Origin: Kiritimatiellia bacterium
GTDB lineage: Bacteria > Verrucomicrobiota > Kiritimatiellia > JAFGHX01
Length of the DNA stretch: 64,000 nucleotides
Direction: 5' to 3'
NCBI GenBank assembly: GCA_016929905.1
Contig: JAFGHX010000175.1
Coordinates: 1-64,000, forward strand
Shown here piece after piece: positions 51,095 through 60,319 of the stretch (positions are counted from its first letter, which is position 1; the number at the start of each line of letters is the position of its first letter). The position numbers and the translations under genes were made by a program. The notes under the pieces were generated by a model. The model was not told the origin of the DNA, did no database searches, and saw nothing but the letters and a program-made list of their open reading frames with translations.

Positions 51095-52966
51095 ATGCAG
51101 AAGGGCAGCTCGAAACTCGGCACCGCCACGATTGAGCCCGCCGGTCCCGTCACGGCCGGGGCGTACGGCACCTGGACGATCACCTACACCGCCGGCGAAG
51201 AGGGCATTGCCGAACGCGGCGAGCTGCGGGTGAACCTGCGGCACGTCCAGGACATGGGTGCGCCGCAGATCAGCGACCCGAAGGCGGCGGGGTACCTGAG
51301 CCTCCGCTGTTCGGGCAAGGCCAAACCGGAGTTTGTCGACAGGCGCGGGCGCTGGATGCCCTGGCAACAGGGGTTCGCCGTGCGCATGGCGCAGGCCCCG
51401 CTCCTGCCGGGCGAGACGATCACGCTCGTGCTGGGCGACACGAGCGCCGGTTCACCGGGGATCCGGCTCCAGACCTTCGCCGAAGCAAGCTTCGAGTTCC
51501 GTATCAGCGCCGACGCTCTGGGCAACGGCTACCACCGCCTGCTCGACGAGTCGCCGGCCATCGAAATCCGCGGCGGACCACCCGTGACGGCCCGCGTCTT
51601 TGCGCCGTCGATGGCCGTCGCCGGCGAACCGTTCCGGGCCGCCGTGAAGCTGGAGGACCGCTGGGGCAATCCCTCACGAATGTTCGAAGGCAACATACGG
51701 CTTGAAGGGGAAGACGGCGCATGCTGGGGGTCCGCCTGTACCCGCCGGTTCCAACACGGCGAGTACGGCGCCCACGTCTTTGAAAATCTCGTCGCGCCCG
51801 CTGCCCGCGCCGCCGCACACTACCTCGTCGTTCGTAACGGCGACGGCGTCATGGGCCGAAGCCATGCAATCCGCTGCCTGGCGGCCGCGCCGGAACGGCG
51901 CGTGTTCTGGGGCGACCTGCACGGGCACACCGAACTCGGCGACGGAACCGGCAGCGTCGACGACTACTATCGATACGCACGCGACGTCGCGCGGCTCGAT
52001 TTCTGCGCCGCCTCCGAGGAAGACTACCTGTTCACCGACGCGTCGTGGGTCCGCTTCATCGAGGCGGCCAGACAGTATCACGAACCCGGCCGCTTCGTGA
52101 CCTTCCTCGGCTACGAATGGTCCGGCAAGGTGCCCGGCGACCACAACGTGTACTACCTGGACGACACCGGCCCGCTGTTCCGGAGCTCGACGAAATACGT
52201 CGGCAAGACCGAGTATCTGGAGCTGCACAACGAGGGCGAGAGCCACCCGCTCTGCCGCGAAAACGCCGTCCTGCTCGAAATCGCCGACCTGTACAAGGCG
52301 CTCAAGGGCAAGCGGGCCATGATCATCCCGCACGTCGGCGGCAACAAGACACACCTGCGTTTTCACGACCCGGAACTCGAACCCGCGATCGAGATGCACT
52401 CGGTGCACGGCTCGTTCGAGTGGTTCGCGATGGAGGCGCTCCAGCGCGGGTACAAGGTCGGCCTCATCGGCGGCGGCGATTCGCACGACGGCCGGCCCGG
52501 CGATGCGCATACCGGCTTCCATTTCGCGAAGGAACACAACGGCCTGATGGGCGTCTATGCACCCGAGCTGACCCGTGAAGCGATCTGGGACGCCATCTTC
52601 GCCCGGCGCGTCTACGCCACCTCCGGCGAACGGATCCTGCTGGACTTCTCGATGAACGAACACCCCATGGGCGCGCGCGCCCTGCTCGAAAATCCGCGCA
52701 CCGAGCGGCAGTTCAGGATCTACGCCGCCGGCCTGGAGAATATCGCCCGGATCCATCTGATCAAGAACAACACCGAACTCGCCTCATGGTCGCCCGCCAC
52801 GCGCGAAGCGGCGGTGGACTATGCCGACAGCGGCCAGGACAACCCGTGCGATTTCTACTATGTGCGCGTCACCCAAACCGACCGCGCGAAGGCCTGGTCC
52901 AGCCCCATCTGGGTCGCGAGCCGGCCAGAAGAACTGCACCGGCCGATACGGCTGATGAGTTACTGA
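51095..52966 (+). CDS. DUF3604 / PHP-like metal-dependent protein
   Basis: 623 residues from the ATG at 51095, with GAGAAGGAG upstream; the track start is inside the previous gene. Residues 1-260 are two beta-sandwich segments (GAYGTWTITYTAGEEGI). Residues 275-560 are a PHP-type barrel: FWGDLHGHTELGDGTG with the H-x-H ligands, FLGYEWSG, IIPHVGGNK and GGGDSHDGRPG. DUF3604 proteins are common in PVC bacteria and near glycan genes; the reaction is unknown. No signal peptide. Its end overlaps the converging glycosidase gene by 7 bases. Confidence 0.85.
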   Translation: MQKGSSKLGTATIEPAGPVTAGAYGTWTITYTAGEEGIAERGELRVNLRHVQDMGAPQISDPKAAGYLSLRCSGKAKPEFVDRRGRWMPWQQGFAVRMAQAPLLPGETITLVLGDTSAGSPGIRLQTFAEASFEFRISADALGNGYHRLLDESPAIEIRGGPPVTARVFAPSMAVAGEPFRAAVKLEDRWGNPSRMFEGNIRLEGEDGACWGSACTRRFQHGEYGAHVFENLVAPAARAAAHYLVVRNGDGVMGRSHAIRCLAAAPERRVFWGDLHGHTELGDGTGSVDDYYRYARDVARLDFCAASEEDYLFTDASWVRFIEAARQYHEPGRFVTFLGYEWSGKVPGDHNVYYLDDTGPLFRSSTKYVGKTEYLELHNEGESHPLCRENAVLLEIADLYKALKGKRAMIIPHVGGNKTHLRFHDPELEPAIEMHSVHGSFEWFAMEALQRGYKVGLIGGGDSHDGRPGDAHTGFHFAKEHNGLMGVYAPELTREAIWDAIFARRVYATSGERILLDFSMNEHPMGARALLENPRTERQFRIYAAGLENIARIHLIKNNTELASWSPATREAAVDYADSGQDNPCDFYYVRVTQTDRAKAWSSPIWVASRPEELHRPIRLMSY

Positions 52967-54246
52967 GCAGCGAGCACCAGCACCCAATCACACCCCGCCC
53001 CGCGGCTCGGCGCGTCAAACGAGGCCGTGGCGGCCGCGGCCTGTTCGCCGATCGCGGTGCGCGCGCCCGTGCGCGGGTCGAACCATTCCGCCTGCAGCGG
53101 ACGCCCGGCGCCGAGCTTCTCCAGCTCCAGCGTCACCGAACCGCCCTGCGTCAGATAGACCAGCGCGAAGCTCCCGTCCTGCGCCCGCATGGCAGCCACA
53201 TAGGTCTTGTCTTTCGGCGTACCGATCGGCGACGCCACCAGCGTTTGGTCCGGCACGCCTTTCCCGAACGGCACGGACTCCATGAGCGCGCGCACATGCT
53301 GCATCTGCGCGCCGCCCTCGTAGGCCATGGCCTCCGTCCAGGTCGGGCTCTTCGGCGGGCAACGGAACTGCCATAGCCCGTCCGCGCCGTACGTATGCCC
53401 GCACGCGCCGCTGAACAGACACCAGTAGGCTTGCAGCCGCGCGTGCCACGGTGTGATGACTTCCTTGGCCAGGTCCGGCCGCCCCATCCCCTCGTAGCCC
53501 GGTTCCCCGTTCAGCGCAGGCTTCACCGGCGTCATCTGGTAGTCCGCGCTCACGCGACCGGGACACGCGTGGAAGTTGAGCCACGTTTGCTCCATGTTGA
53601 AATCCAGCCAGTCGTCATGATGGAAGTGTCTCGACGACGAAAAGATGGGATGGATCGTCATCAGATGCCGCCCGCCGTGTCCCGCCTTCAGCCCCCGCGC
53701 GAGGGCGCGAAACAGGGCCAGATGCGCCTCGGTGATCTGTTGGTCTTTCGTCTTCGCCCAGTCCGCCCGGATCTTGCCGTACTCCCCGCACACGATCCAG
53801 ATCACGTGGTTGCGGCCGGCGTAGCGTTGCCCGAGCTGACGCCCGTACTCGTAGTTGTCGTGCGCCGGGTTCGGGAACAGGGTGTTGACGTTGTGGCCCC
53901 ACATGGTGGCCAGCGCCACATACAGCCCATTCTCGCCGGCAAGATCCACGATGGCGTCGATATGAGCCCAGTACGCCTCGTGGAGACGGACGGGGTCCGT
54001 GCCCGTGAACGGCTCGTCGCCGCGATAGTTGGCCGTCCCGCCGTGCGTGCGGATTGCCATCGCCTGAACCACGTTGAACCGCTTCGCCGCACGATCGGCC
54101 ATGTACTGCGCGACCTCGGCCGGGTTCATCTTGTACAGGCACCACGCCGTATCGCCCAACCAGAAGAACGGCGCCCCGCCTTCCCGTGCGAGGTGCCGTC
54201 CGCCGTCACTCACCGTCAACCGCGCCAACTGCGCCGCCGCCATCAC
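52960..54246 (-). CDS. DUF4038 glycoside hydrolase (apiosidase-like, GH140 type)
   Basis: 428 residues. FFWLGDTAWCLYKMNPAEVAQYMADRA is the signature start of DUF4038/GH140 barrels, quoted here as FFWLGDTAW plus the following helix. HVIWIVCGEYGK (acid/base Glu or Asp region), FNMEQTWLNFH and ALNGEPGYEGM (nucleophile Glu) are the catalytic strands. The C-terminal 100 residues form the small collagen-binding-like sandwich. The founding enzyme releases apiose from rhamnogalacturonan II; activity here is only inferred. No signal peptide. Divergent from the histidine kinase. Confidence 0.85.
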   Translation of the reverse strand: MMAAAQLARLTVSDGGRHLAREGGAPFFWLGDTAWCLYKMNPAEVAQYMADRAAKRFNVVQAMAIRTHGGTANYRGDEPFTGTDPVRLHEAYWAHIDAIVDLAGENGLYVALATMWGHNVNTLFPNPAHDNYEYGRQLGQRYAGRNHVIWIVCGEYGKIRADWAKTKDQQITEAHLALFRALARGLKAGHGGRHLMTIHPIFSSSRHFHHDDWLDFNMEQTWLNFHACPGRVSADYQMTPVKPALNGEPGYEGMGRPDLAKEVITPWHARLQAYWCLFSGACGHTYGADGLWQFRCPPKSPTWTEAMAYEGGAQMQHVRALMESVPFGKGVPDQTLVASPIGTPKDKTYVAAMRAQDGSFALVYLTQGGSVTLELEKLGAGRPLQAEWFDPRTGARTAIGEQAAAATASFDAPSRGAGCDWVLVLAAQ

Positions 54247-54490
54247 ACACCTCCCATCCTTCCATCCTGTCGCCTTCCGACCCGCCCGCGGACTTCCGGT
54301 CTGCAGCCGAACCGTGAACGGCCGAACTCGGGACCGGGGTCAGTCTTCTCATGCATTGTGGAATATCGCCCCAGGCAACGGCAAGCGCCAAGGCAAATTG
54401 GCGGCACATGCCTTGGGGCTTGAAATCCAAGCGTTTCCATGTCACGCTCCAGTTGTTCCGGTTTCTGTCAATCAGAGAGGCGTGCCGACC

Positions 54491-56989
54491 ATGACATCTG
54501 CTCCCCGCCTGCGCGTGACGGGGCTGCCGCCCGGCAGCCACGTGGGCTTGTTCCTCGAAAGCGACCGCGAGGAAGCCGCCGTCCTGCTCCCCTTCCTGCG
54601 CGAAGCCCTGCGGCGTAACGGGAAGGTGCTCTATGTGACCGACATGCCCGGCCCGGCGCTGGAGGAACGTCTGCGGCAGGCAGGCGCGGACCCTAAGAGT
54701 ATCCTCTCGGATGGCGAGGTGAAGATCGTGCCGGCCCGGAAAGTATTCACCCCGGGCAACGTGTTCGATCCGGATTCCGCGCTCCAGGCACTCCGCGAGG
54801 AAGCCCAGGCGGCGGCGCCGGCCGGGCTGCACGCGGTTCTGGACTATGCCTGGCTGGCCGACGCGCCTGCCGGCTCCGAACGGATCATGGAGTTTGACGC
54901 ACGCTTGAACGGCCTCGCCGCGGCGCACCGGGCCGTGCTCCTCTGTCAGTTCGACCAGCGGCGAATACCGGCTAACCTCCTCATGTCGCTGCTCGGCACG
55001 CATCCGCTGATCGTCAAGAACGGCGAGCTGGTCCGGAGCTTCTTCTATGTTCAGCCGGAAGAACTGCGCCATGGGGATCGGGTCGATATCGCCCTGCAAC
55101 GCTGCCTGAGCGCGCTGCTCGAACGAAAACATGCGGAAGAACGGCTCACGGCTCTCATCGAGAGGAGCCCTGTTCCCACGCTGGCCGTCGACTCGGCCGG
55201 CAACGTGATCTCCTACAACGCGGCCTGTGCGGCGCTGACGGGGTACGCCAGGGAAGAAATCGCCAACGCCAGTGCCCTGCTCGAACACCTGTATCCGGAC
55301 CCGGCCTATCGGGAACAGATAACCCGGCACATGGAACTGGCCATGTCCGGGCAGGGCCCCACGGAGCGGACGCACATCATCACGCGCGGGGACGGGACGC
55401 GCAAGACCATCGAGATCAAGCTCTCCTTCCACGACGACGGCCACGTCGCACAGCTGATCGACGTCACCGAACGCGAAAAGGCCCAGGAACAGCTCAAGCA
55501 AGCCAAGGAATTCCTGGACAAAGCCGTGAACGCTATTCACGACCCCTTCTTCGTCAAGGACGAACAACACCGATGGGTCCTGCTCAACGACGCGGCCTGC
55601 CGAGGAATGGGGCGGCCCCGCGAAGAGCTGATCGGCAAGACCAATTACGACCTGTTCGACAAAGAATACGCCGACGCGCATTGGGCGGCCGACACGCGCG
55701 TGTTCGAGCACGGCGGGCTCGACATCAGCGAGCAACGGCGCCCGTGGCGGGACAGCGATCGGATCGTGTCCGTGGCCAAGAACGTCTTCACGGATTCGGT
55801 GACCGGCAAGCGTTTCATCGCCGGGACCAGCAGGGACATCACGGAGATCAAACGCACCGAAGAGGCGCTTCGCGAGAGCCAGGCCAACTACGACAGGCTG
55901 GCCGAACACGTGACCGACTTCATCTGGGCGGTGCGGGTGGACGCGTCCGCCGAACCCCGCTTCACATTCGTGACCCCCAGTATCGAAAAACTGCTCGGAT
56001 ACAAACCGGAAGATGCGGCCCAATTGCGAATGGCGGACATCCTGACCCCAAAATCGCTGCAGATCGTCCAAGATGATCTCCAGGCGGAAAGATCCCGCGG
56101 AGAACGCAGCCCCCGCGTCGCATCCCGCACATTTGAACTGGAGCTGGTCCGCAAAGACGCCTCCGCGGTGTGGTGCGAATGCACCGTCTCCTTCGTCCAT
56201 GGCCCGAACGGCGCCGTGACCGAGATCTTCGGCGTCACACGCGACAGATCCGAACGCAAACGCATGGAGAGCGAGTTGCGCAAGATGACGGGCGAGTTGG
56301 TGCAGGCCGGCAAGTTGGCGGCGATCGGCCAGCTCGCCGCCGGGCTGTGCCACGAATTGAACCAGCCGTTGACCGCGATGCAAACCTACATCGAAAACGC
56401 CGCCGAACTGCTCAAGCGCGGCGAGCCGAACAGCGTTGCGTCCAATCTCGACCTCGTCTCCGGCCTGCTCCAGCGCGCCGCCGAGATCGTACGGCGGCTC
56501 AAGACGCTCTCACGCAAGACGCCGGAGCGCCGGGAACCGGTCTCCCTCAACGACGTCGTCCAGACCGTCTGTCTCTTCCTCCTGGGACGCGCGGAACGTG
56601 AAACGGCCGACATCCTCCTCGATCTCACGCAAGAGGATTTCGTCGTCTCGGGTGACGTCGTCCAGCTCGAGCAGGTGTGCATGAATCTGATCGGCAACGC
56701 GCTCGACGCCGTGCAGGGCATGCCGGAGCGCAAGGTCTATGTGTCCACTCGGGGCACAAAGAAACGGGTGAGGCTTTCCGTCCGCGACACCGGGCCCGGG
56801 ATTCCGAAGGACACACTGCCGAAGCTGTTCGAGCCGTTCTTCACCGTGAAGCCGGACGGACTCGGGCTCGGCCTGCCCATCTCTCAGAAGATCGTGAAAG
56901 CGCACGGCGGCACCCTCAAAGCCGCCAATCACCCCGGCGGCGGCGCCGCCTTTACCGTGAGCCTGCCTCTGTGTGCGCCGGCGCCGTAG
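54491..56989 (+). CDS. MEDS-PAS sensor histidine kinase
   Basis: 832 residues from the ATG at 54491; the track frame starts in the neighbouring gene. Residues 10-190 are a MEDS domain (SHVGLFLESDREEAAVLLPF), the sensor of DcmR-type proteins. Three PAS domains follow (about 225-335, 345-465, 475-600). HisKA has the phospho-acceptor in LAAGLCHELNQPL (about residue 620), then NLIGNALDAVQ, VRDTGPGIP and GLGLGLPISQKIV of the ATPase domain. No membrane segment, so it senses inside the cell. No response regulator is next to it. The gap before it (54247-54490) has no gene. Confidence 0.93.
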   Translation: MTSAPRLRVTGLPPGSHVGLFLESDREEAAVLLPFLREALRRNGKVLYVTDMPGPALEERLRQAGADPKSILSDGEVKIVPARKVFTPGNVFDPDSALQALREEAQAAAPAGLHAVLDYAWLADAPAGSERIMEFDARLNGLAAAHRAVLLCQFDQRRIPANLLMSLLGTHPLIVKNGELVRSFFYVQPEELRHGDRVDIALQRCLSALLERKHAEERLTALIERSPVPTLAVDSAGNVISYNAACAALTGYAREEIANASALLEHLYPDPAYREQITRHMELAMSGQGPTERTHIITRGDGTRKTIEIKLSFHDDGHVAQLIDVTEREKAQEQLKQAKEFLDKAVNAIHDPFFVKDEQHRWVLLNDAACRGMGRPREELIGKTNYDLFDKEYADAHWAADTRVFEHGGLDISEQRRPWRDSDRIVSVAKNVFTDSVTGKRFIAGTSRDITEIKRTEEALRESQANYDRLAEHVTDFIWAVRVDASAEPRFTFVTPSIEKLLGYKPEDAAQLRMADILTPKSLQIVQDDLQAERSRGERSPRVASRTFELELVRKDASAVWCECTVSFVHGPNGAVTEIFGVTRDRSERKRMESELRKMTGELVQAGKLAAIGQLAAGLCHELNQPLTAMQTYIENAAELLKRGEPNSVASNLDLVSGLLQRAAEIVRRLKTLSRKTPERREPVSLNDVVQTVCLFLLGRAERETADILLDLTQEDFVVSGDVVQLEQVCMNLIGNALDAVQGMPERKVYVSTRGTKKRVRLSVRDTGPGIPKDTLPKLFEPFFTVKPDGLGLGLPISQKIVKAHGGTLKAANHPGGGAAFTVSLPLCAPAP

Positions 56990-56997
56990 GCGCCGGC
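56977..56997. terminator. Perfect hairpin across the kinase stop codon
   Basis: GCCGGCGCC-GTA-GGCGCCGGC. The TAG stop lies at the top of the loop. It separates the kinase from the converging FAH gene and could terminate both. Confidence 0.55.
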
Positions 56998-57008
56998 TCG
57001 CGCGGACG

Positions 57009-57830
57009 TCAGGCGCGGCCCCCGTACTGAACCTTTTCCAACCCCACCGGCTCCATGGCTCCGCCCGCCACCGCCCTGTTGCGCAGAACGCCAATGCCCT
57101 CAAACTCGATTTCCACCACATCGCCCGGGCTCATCGGCCCAACCCCGCATGCCGTGCCGGTCTGGATCAGATCGCCGGGCCGGAGGGTGTAGGTCGTCGA
57201 GATATCCGCCACCATCTCCGCTGCCGAGAACAACATCTCGGACGTGTTCGAATCCTGACGCACCACGCCGTTGACGCGTGTCCGCCACGCCACGCTCGCC
57301 GGGTCCAGATCCGTCACCAGGCACGGGCCGACAGGGCAGAAGGTTTCGTAGGCGCGCACCCCCTTGCCCTTGACCCCGGCCGGCGGTTGGCCCTTGGCCC
57401 AGGCATTATGCACGATCGTGTAACCGAGGATGCCGGCCGACGCTTCCTCTGCCGTCACGTGCTCGCAAACGCGCCGCATGACGATCGCCAGCTCACCGCT
57501 GAAGTCCACCCGCGCCTCCTGCTCCGGCAACCGGATCAGATCGCCCGGACCGGCCAGCGCCCGAACATCGATGTAGAATTTGTCGCCCTCGCCCGGCTTG
57601 GTCGGAATGCGCAACCCGTTCTCCGTGCACCGCGAGGCGTAGTTGGCGCCAATCGACACGATCCGCTTCGGCTCACACGGCGGGAGCAGACGGATCGTCT
57701 CAAGCCCGCCAACGGCCCTCGCTTTCCCGATGTCCCCCGCGTAGACGTCCCCCTCAATGGCGTACACCCAGTCGTCCTCCAGAATCCCGTATTCGGGTGT
57801 GCCGTTTGTCTGATAGCGCACCAGTTTCAT
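57009..57830 (-). CDS. Fumarylacetoacetate hydrolase (FAH) family protein
   Basis: 273 residues from MKLVRYQ at 57830, with GGAGGAG upstream. IVSIGANYASRCTENG is the family start of the catalytic domain, DFSGELAIVMRR carries the metal-binding acids, and TYTLRPGDLIQTGTACGVGPMSPGDVVEIE is the conserved core, read here as GDLIQTGTACGVG. Members hydrolyse or hydrate diketo acids, including 2-keto-3-deoxy sugar acids. Next to RraA, which suits a pathway ending in pyruvate-type cleavage. Confidence 0.93.
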   Translation of the reverse strand: MKLVRYQTNGTPEYGILEDDWVYAIEGDVYAGDIGKARAVGGLETIRLLPPCEPKRIVSIGANYASRCTENGLRIPTKPGEGDKFYIDVRALAGPGDLIRLPEQEARVDFSGELAIVMRRVCEHVTAEEASAGILGYTIVHNAWAKGQPPAGVKGKGVRAYETFCPVGPCLVTDLDPASVAWRTRVNGVVRQDSNTSEMLFSAAEMVADISTTYTLRPGDLIQTGTACGVGPMSPGDVVEIEFEGIGVLRNRAVAGGAMEPVGLEKVQYGGRA

Positions 57831-57905
57831 GGGGCTCCTCCCTATCCGGCGGTCGAAGCAGGCCGGGCGGTCTCGCTGGGCCATGCGCGGCCGGGGACGG
57901 CCGCG

Positions 57906-58595
57906 CTACCGCCGGCGAACCACGTGCGCGAATTTCGGATGCCGCTGATACACCTCCGCCCGATCCTTCCCCTCGCGCAGCTCCTGCCGGATCTCGACCT
58001 CGATCTCCTCGAGCCGTTCCGCGAGCGGGAGGACTTCTTCCACCCGGTCCTTGGGTACGACAACCACGCCGTCCGCGTCGCCGAGCACGAAATCGCCGGG
58101 CGCCACCGCCACCTTCTCCTCGACCTGCCCGTCCAGCAGCACAGGGTCCAGGCTCAGCGCGGTGTCAAATCGGCCCGAACAAATCACCGGCGTTACAAAA
58201 CGGCAGAATGTCGGAAACCCCATATCGATGCAGGGCTTCGCATCGCGGGTCCCGCCGTCGGTGACAAAGCCCCGCGCGCCTTTCATCTGCACCGTGAGCG
58301 CCGTGTTCTCGCCCCAAGGCCCCGACACGCAATGGCCATTGGTGGCCAGCACGACCACGCAACCGGGTGTGACCTGCCGATACCACGGACCCGTGGGCGT
58401 TTGCGTCCTGATGTTGGAATCGCCCTTCTGCGTCAATGTGAACGCCGGCCCCGCCACTGCCATGTCCGTCGCCAACGGCACGATCGCCGAACTGAGCGCC
58501 TGGTTGGAGTAGCCCATCTTGTCCAGGATGTCGTACACAACCGCCGAAGAGAGCCTCTCGTAGCGGCCGATGAGTTCCGCTCGTGCGATAGTCAT
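57906..58595 (-). CDS. RraA family protein (HMG/CHA aldolase-like)
   Basis: 229 residues. SSAVVYDILDKMGY begins the family, ALTVQMKGARGFVTDGGTRD has the active-site Arg-Asp pair, and GDFVLGDADGVVVVP is the conserved end of the fold. The group includes 4-hydroxy-4-methyl-2-oxoglutarate aldolases that release pyruvate, and RNase E inhibitors; the sugar-gene context favours aldolase or dehydratase. It is followed by the FAH gene after 75 bases and likely shares its transcript. Confidence 0.9.
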   Translation of the reverse strand: MTIARAELIGRYERLSSAVVYDILDKMGYSNQALSSAIVPLATDMAVAGPAFTLTQKGDSNIRTQTPTGPWYRQVTPGCVVVLATNGHCVSGPWGENTALTVQMKGARGFVTDGGTRDAKPCIDMGFPTFCRFVTPVICSGRFDTALSLDPVLLDGQVEEKVAVAPGDFVLGDADGVVVVPKDRVEEVLPLAERLEEIEVEIRQELREGKDRAEVYQRHPKFAHVVRRR

Positions 58596-58613
58596 GGTTC
58601 CCTCCTGACACCG

Positions 58614-58629
58614 GGCATGCGCGCATGCC
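58614..58629. promoter_or_regulatory. 16-bp perfect palindrome upstream of the RraA gene
   Basis: GGCATGCGCGCATGCC ends 18 bases before the ATG (minus strand). Candidate operator for the RraA-FAH pair. Confidence 0.45.
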
Positions 58630-58656
58630 GGCAGATAATCTCACGCGGCGAGTGGC

Positions 58657-58696
58657 GCAGGCAGGCCCCGCTGTGGCGGGGTAAGAATGCCTCCGC
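58657..58696. repeat. Split copy of the GCAGGCAGGAATGCC repeat
   Basis: GCAGGCAGG and GAATGCC are separated by an inserted hairpin CCCCGC-TGTG-GCGGGG. On the minus strand the glycosidase's TAG stop lies in GGAGTAGCGGAGGCATTC, matching the copy at 25490 almost base for base. Confidence 0.65.
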
Positions 58697-60207
58697 TACT
58701 CCCCACACAGCACCACGGCCCACGGCCGCGCGTCCGGCGCCGTCAGATCGACCGGGCCGCCGCCTGCAAGCGTTCCCGCCTCCTGCCAGCGGCCGTTCTC
58801 AATGTCCAGCCACCGCACGCGGAGATCGCCCGATGCCTCGGCCAGATCGAGCTTCACGGAATGCCCGGCCACGCCCGTAAAGTACACGGCGTATTGCCGG
58901 CCCGGTTCCGCCAACACGTACGCTTCGTTCTCCTCACGCTCGCCCAAGAGATCATTGCGGGGTTCCGTGCAAAAGATGTCGAGCGCGTCCGCCAGCATCC
59001 GCATGCTCTTGATGTCCACCTGCGCGCGCGGCGTCAAGCCCAAGCCGCGCGGATCGGCAAACCATGTCACGCGGTGATGCCGTACGCTTGCCGCCCCTCC
59101 AAAAATGTTGCGCCAGAACCGCCGCGACGCCTCATCCGGCGTTTCCCTGATCTCCTTGTCGCCGTACGCCGTACCGGTCGGCCAATTCCATTTGTAGAGC
59201 TTCACATGGTTGATCGGACGCGGGCCATGCTGTAGGACCTTGGACCGGTACCAGATCAGGTTGTCGTAGTGCAACTGGCCCGCATTTCCGTTGTTCTGCG
59301 AAATGTCGCAGAAGGTGTACAACTCAGAACGCAGTATCGGGTAATGAACCTCCGGGTTGTTCCAGTTCCGGAACTCGGCAAAAATCGTCTCCGCGCCCCA
59401 GCTCGGCTCGTGAAAACGGCGGCTGTCGCAGACGTGAACCTGCTTTCCCCGCTTTGCCGCGGCGCGGTGCACGAAATCAGCCCAGAAGTCACTCACCTCA
59501 AACGGTAACGGGCTTTCATTATCGATCTGGTACAGAACATGATCGTACGACAGCGTCAGATCCAACATGCGACCGATGTAGCGCTCCTGATAATCGCGCA
59601 AGACCGGCTGGCCCCTCGCTTCCGTCACGGCCAGCCAAAACACGCTGGACCAACTCTCCTTCTCGCCCAATCCCGTCGACGCCCCCGTGTAGTTCGCATT
59701 GTTCGCCGGATTGTACGGATGATGCGGCCAGCCCGCGCACGTGATCGCGGCCACGTCCCACAGCTCCAGTTGCACGATGATCTCACGTGCAGACGTCTCA
59801 TCCAGGAATACGCGCAGCCTTTCCCAGTATTCCTCATTCCAGCGCGCCAGGTCGTACGTGCCGTCCGCTCGCTTCTCGAAGGCATAGACGCAGCCCTCGT
59901 CCGTGTAGCCGATCCGGTTCCCCTCCGCGTCGTAACAGTTCGTACGGGAACTCATCGTGTTGCGCACGTAGTTGCCCCCAACCGATGCCAACACGTCCAA
60001 ATGCTCCCTCAGCCGCGGCCGAGCCCCCGCCCATTGAAACAGGTTGTCGTCGTTCGAGCCGCCCAGCAATAGAATCGGCTTCCCTTTGTACTGCCAATAC
60101 ATGGGATTGCGCTCGAACGGCCGAATCCCATCAGCCCCTCCCGAGGCGGTATCCGGAGCCGACCCGGCCTTTGCGCCTTTCTTCCGTTTCACTCTTGACG
60201 CCCCCAT
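58696..60207 (-). CDS. Putative cellulase-like TIM-barrel glycoside hydrolase
   Basis: 503 residues, no signal peptide (a basic Lys/Arg start instead). NPMYWQYKGKPILLLGGSNDDNLFQW, read here by its core GKPILLLGGSNDDN, opens a barrel like DUF4038-type or GH5-like enzymes. VLYQIDNESPLPFEVSDFW contains the Asn-Glu acid/base pair. Later HVKLYKWNWPTG and GAASVRHHRVTWF complete the barrel, and the last 90 residues are a small beta-sandwich. No family can be assigned surely. Divergent from the MDR/Gfo/creatininase operon with a shared operator region. Confidence 0.72.
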   Translation of the reverse strand: MGASRVKRKKGAKAGSAPDTASGGADGIRPFERNPMYWQYKGKPILLLGGSNDDNLFQWAGARPRLREHLDVLASVGGNYVRNTMSSRTNCYDAEGNRIGYTDEGCVYAFEKRADGTYDLARWNEEYWERLRVFLDETSAREIIVQLELWDVAAITCAGWPHHPYNPANNANYTGASTGLGEKESWSSVFWLAVTEARGQPVLRDYQERYIGRMLDLTLSYDHVLYQIDNESPLPFEVSDFWADFVHRAAAKRGKQVHVCDSRRFHEPSWGAETIFAEFRNWNNPEVHYPILRSELYTFCDISQNNGNAGQLHYDNLIWYRSKVLQHGPRPINHVKLYKWNWPTGTAYGDKEIRETPDEASRRFWRNIFGGAASVRHHRVTWFADPRGLGLTPRAQVDIKSMRMLADALDIFCTEPRNDLLGEREENEAYVLAEPGRQYAVYFTGVAGHSVKLDLAEASGDLRVRWLDIENGRWQEAGTLAGGGPVDLTAPDARPWAVVLCGE

Positions 60208-60228
60208 GCCTGTTCGTTAACCTGAAAT

Positions 60229-60281
60229 TGGTCCTACCAGTGGACCAGTTAACCAGTAGCGGGATCGCGGGGATTTGTCAA
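60229..60281. promoter_or_regulatory. FadR/GntR-type operator with ACCAGT repeats and promoter
   Basis: TGGTCCTACCA (60229-60239) fits the TNGTNNNACNA site of FadR-subfamily GntR regulators. ACCAGT occurs at 60236, 60244 and 60252 with an exact 8-base period. A minus-strand TTGACA (60276-60281) with a -10 at 60253-60258 places the sites on the start of the glycosidase transcript. The regulator encoded at 63308 is the obvious ligand. Confidence 0.6.
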
Positions 60282-60319
60282 GAGGGTTCGATGAAATCGG
60301 CTTGAGCGGAGTCGAATGG

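Noticed and set aside
54330-54370. Possible REP-type element (GGGACCGGGGTC and TCTTCTCATGCATTG)
   Set aside because: Reminds of sequences near REP-associated transposases, but one copy with no transposase nearby is not enough.
54206-56383. 725-codon minus-strand open frame opposite the histidine kinase
   Set aside because: Shadow of the kinase gene; no domain resemblance.
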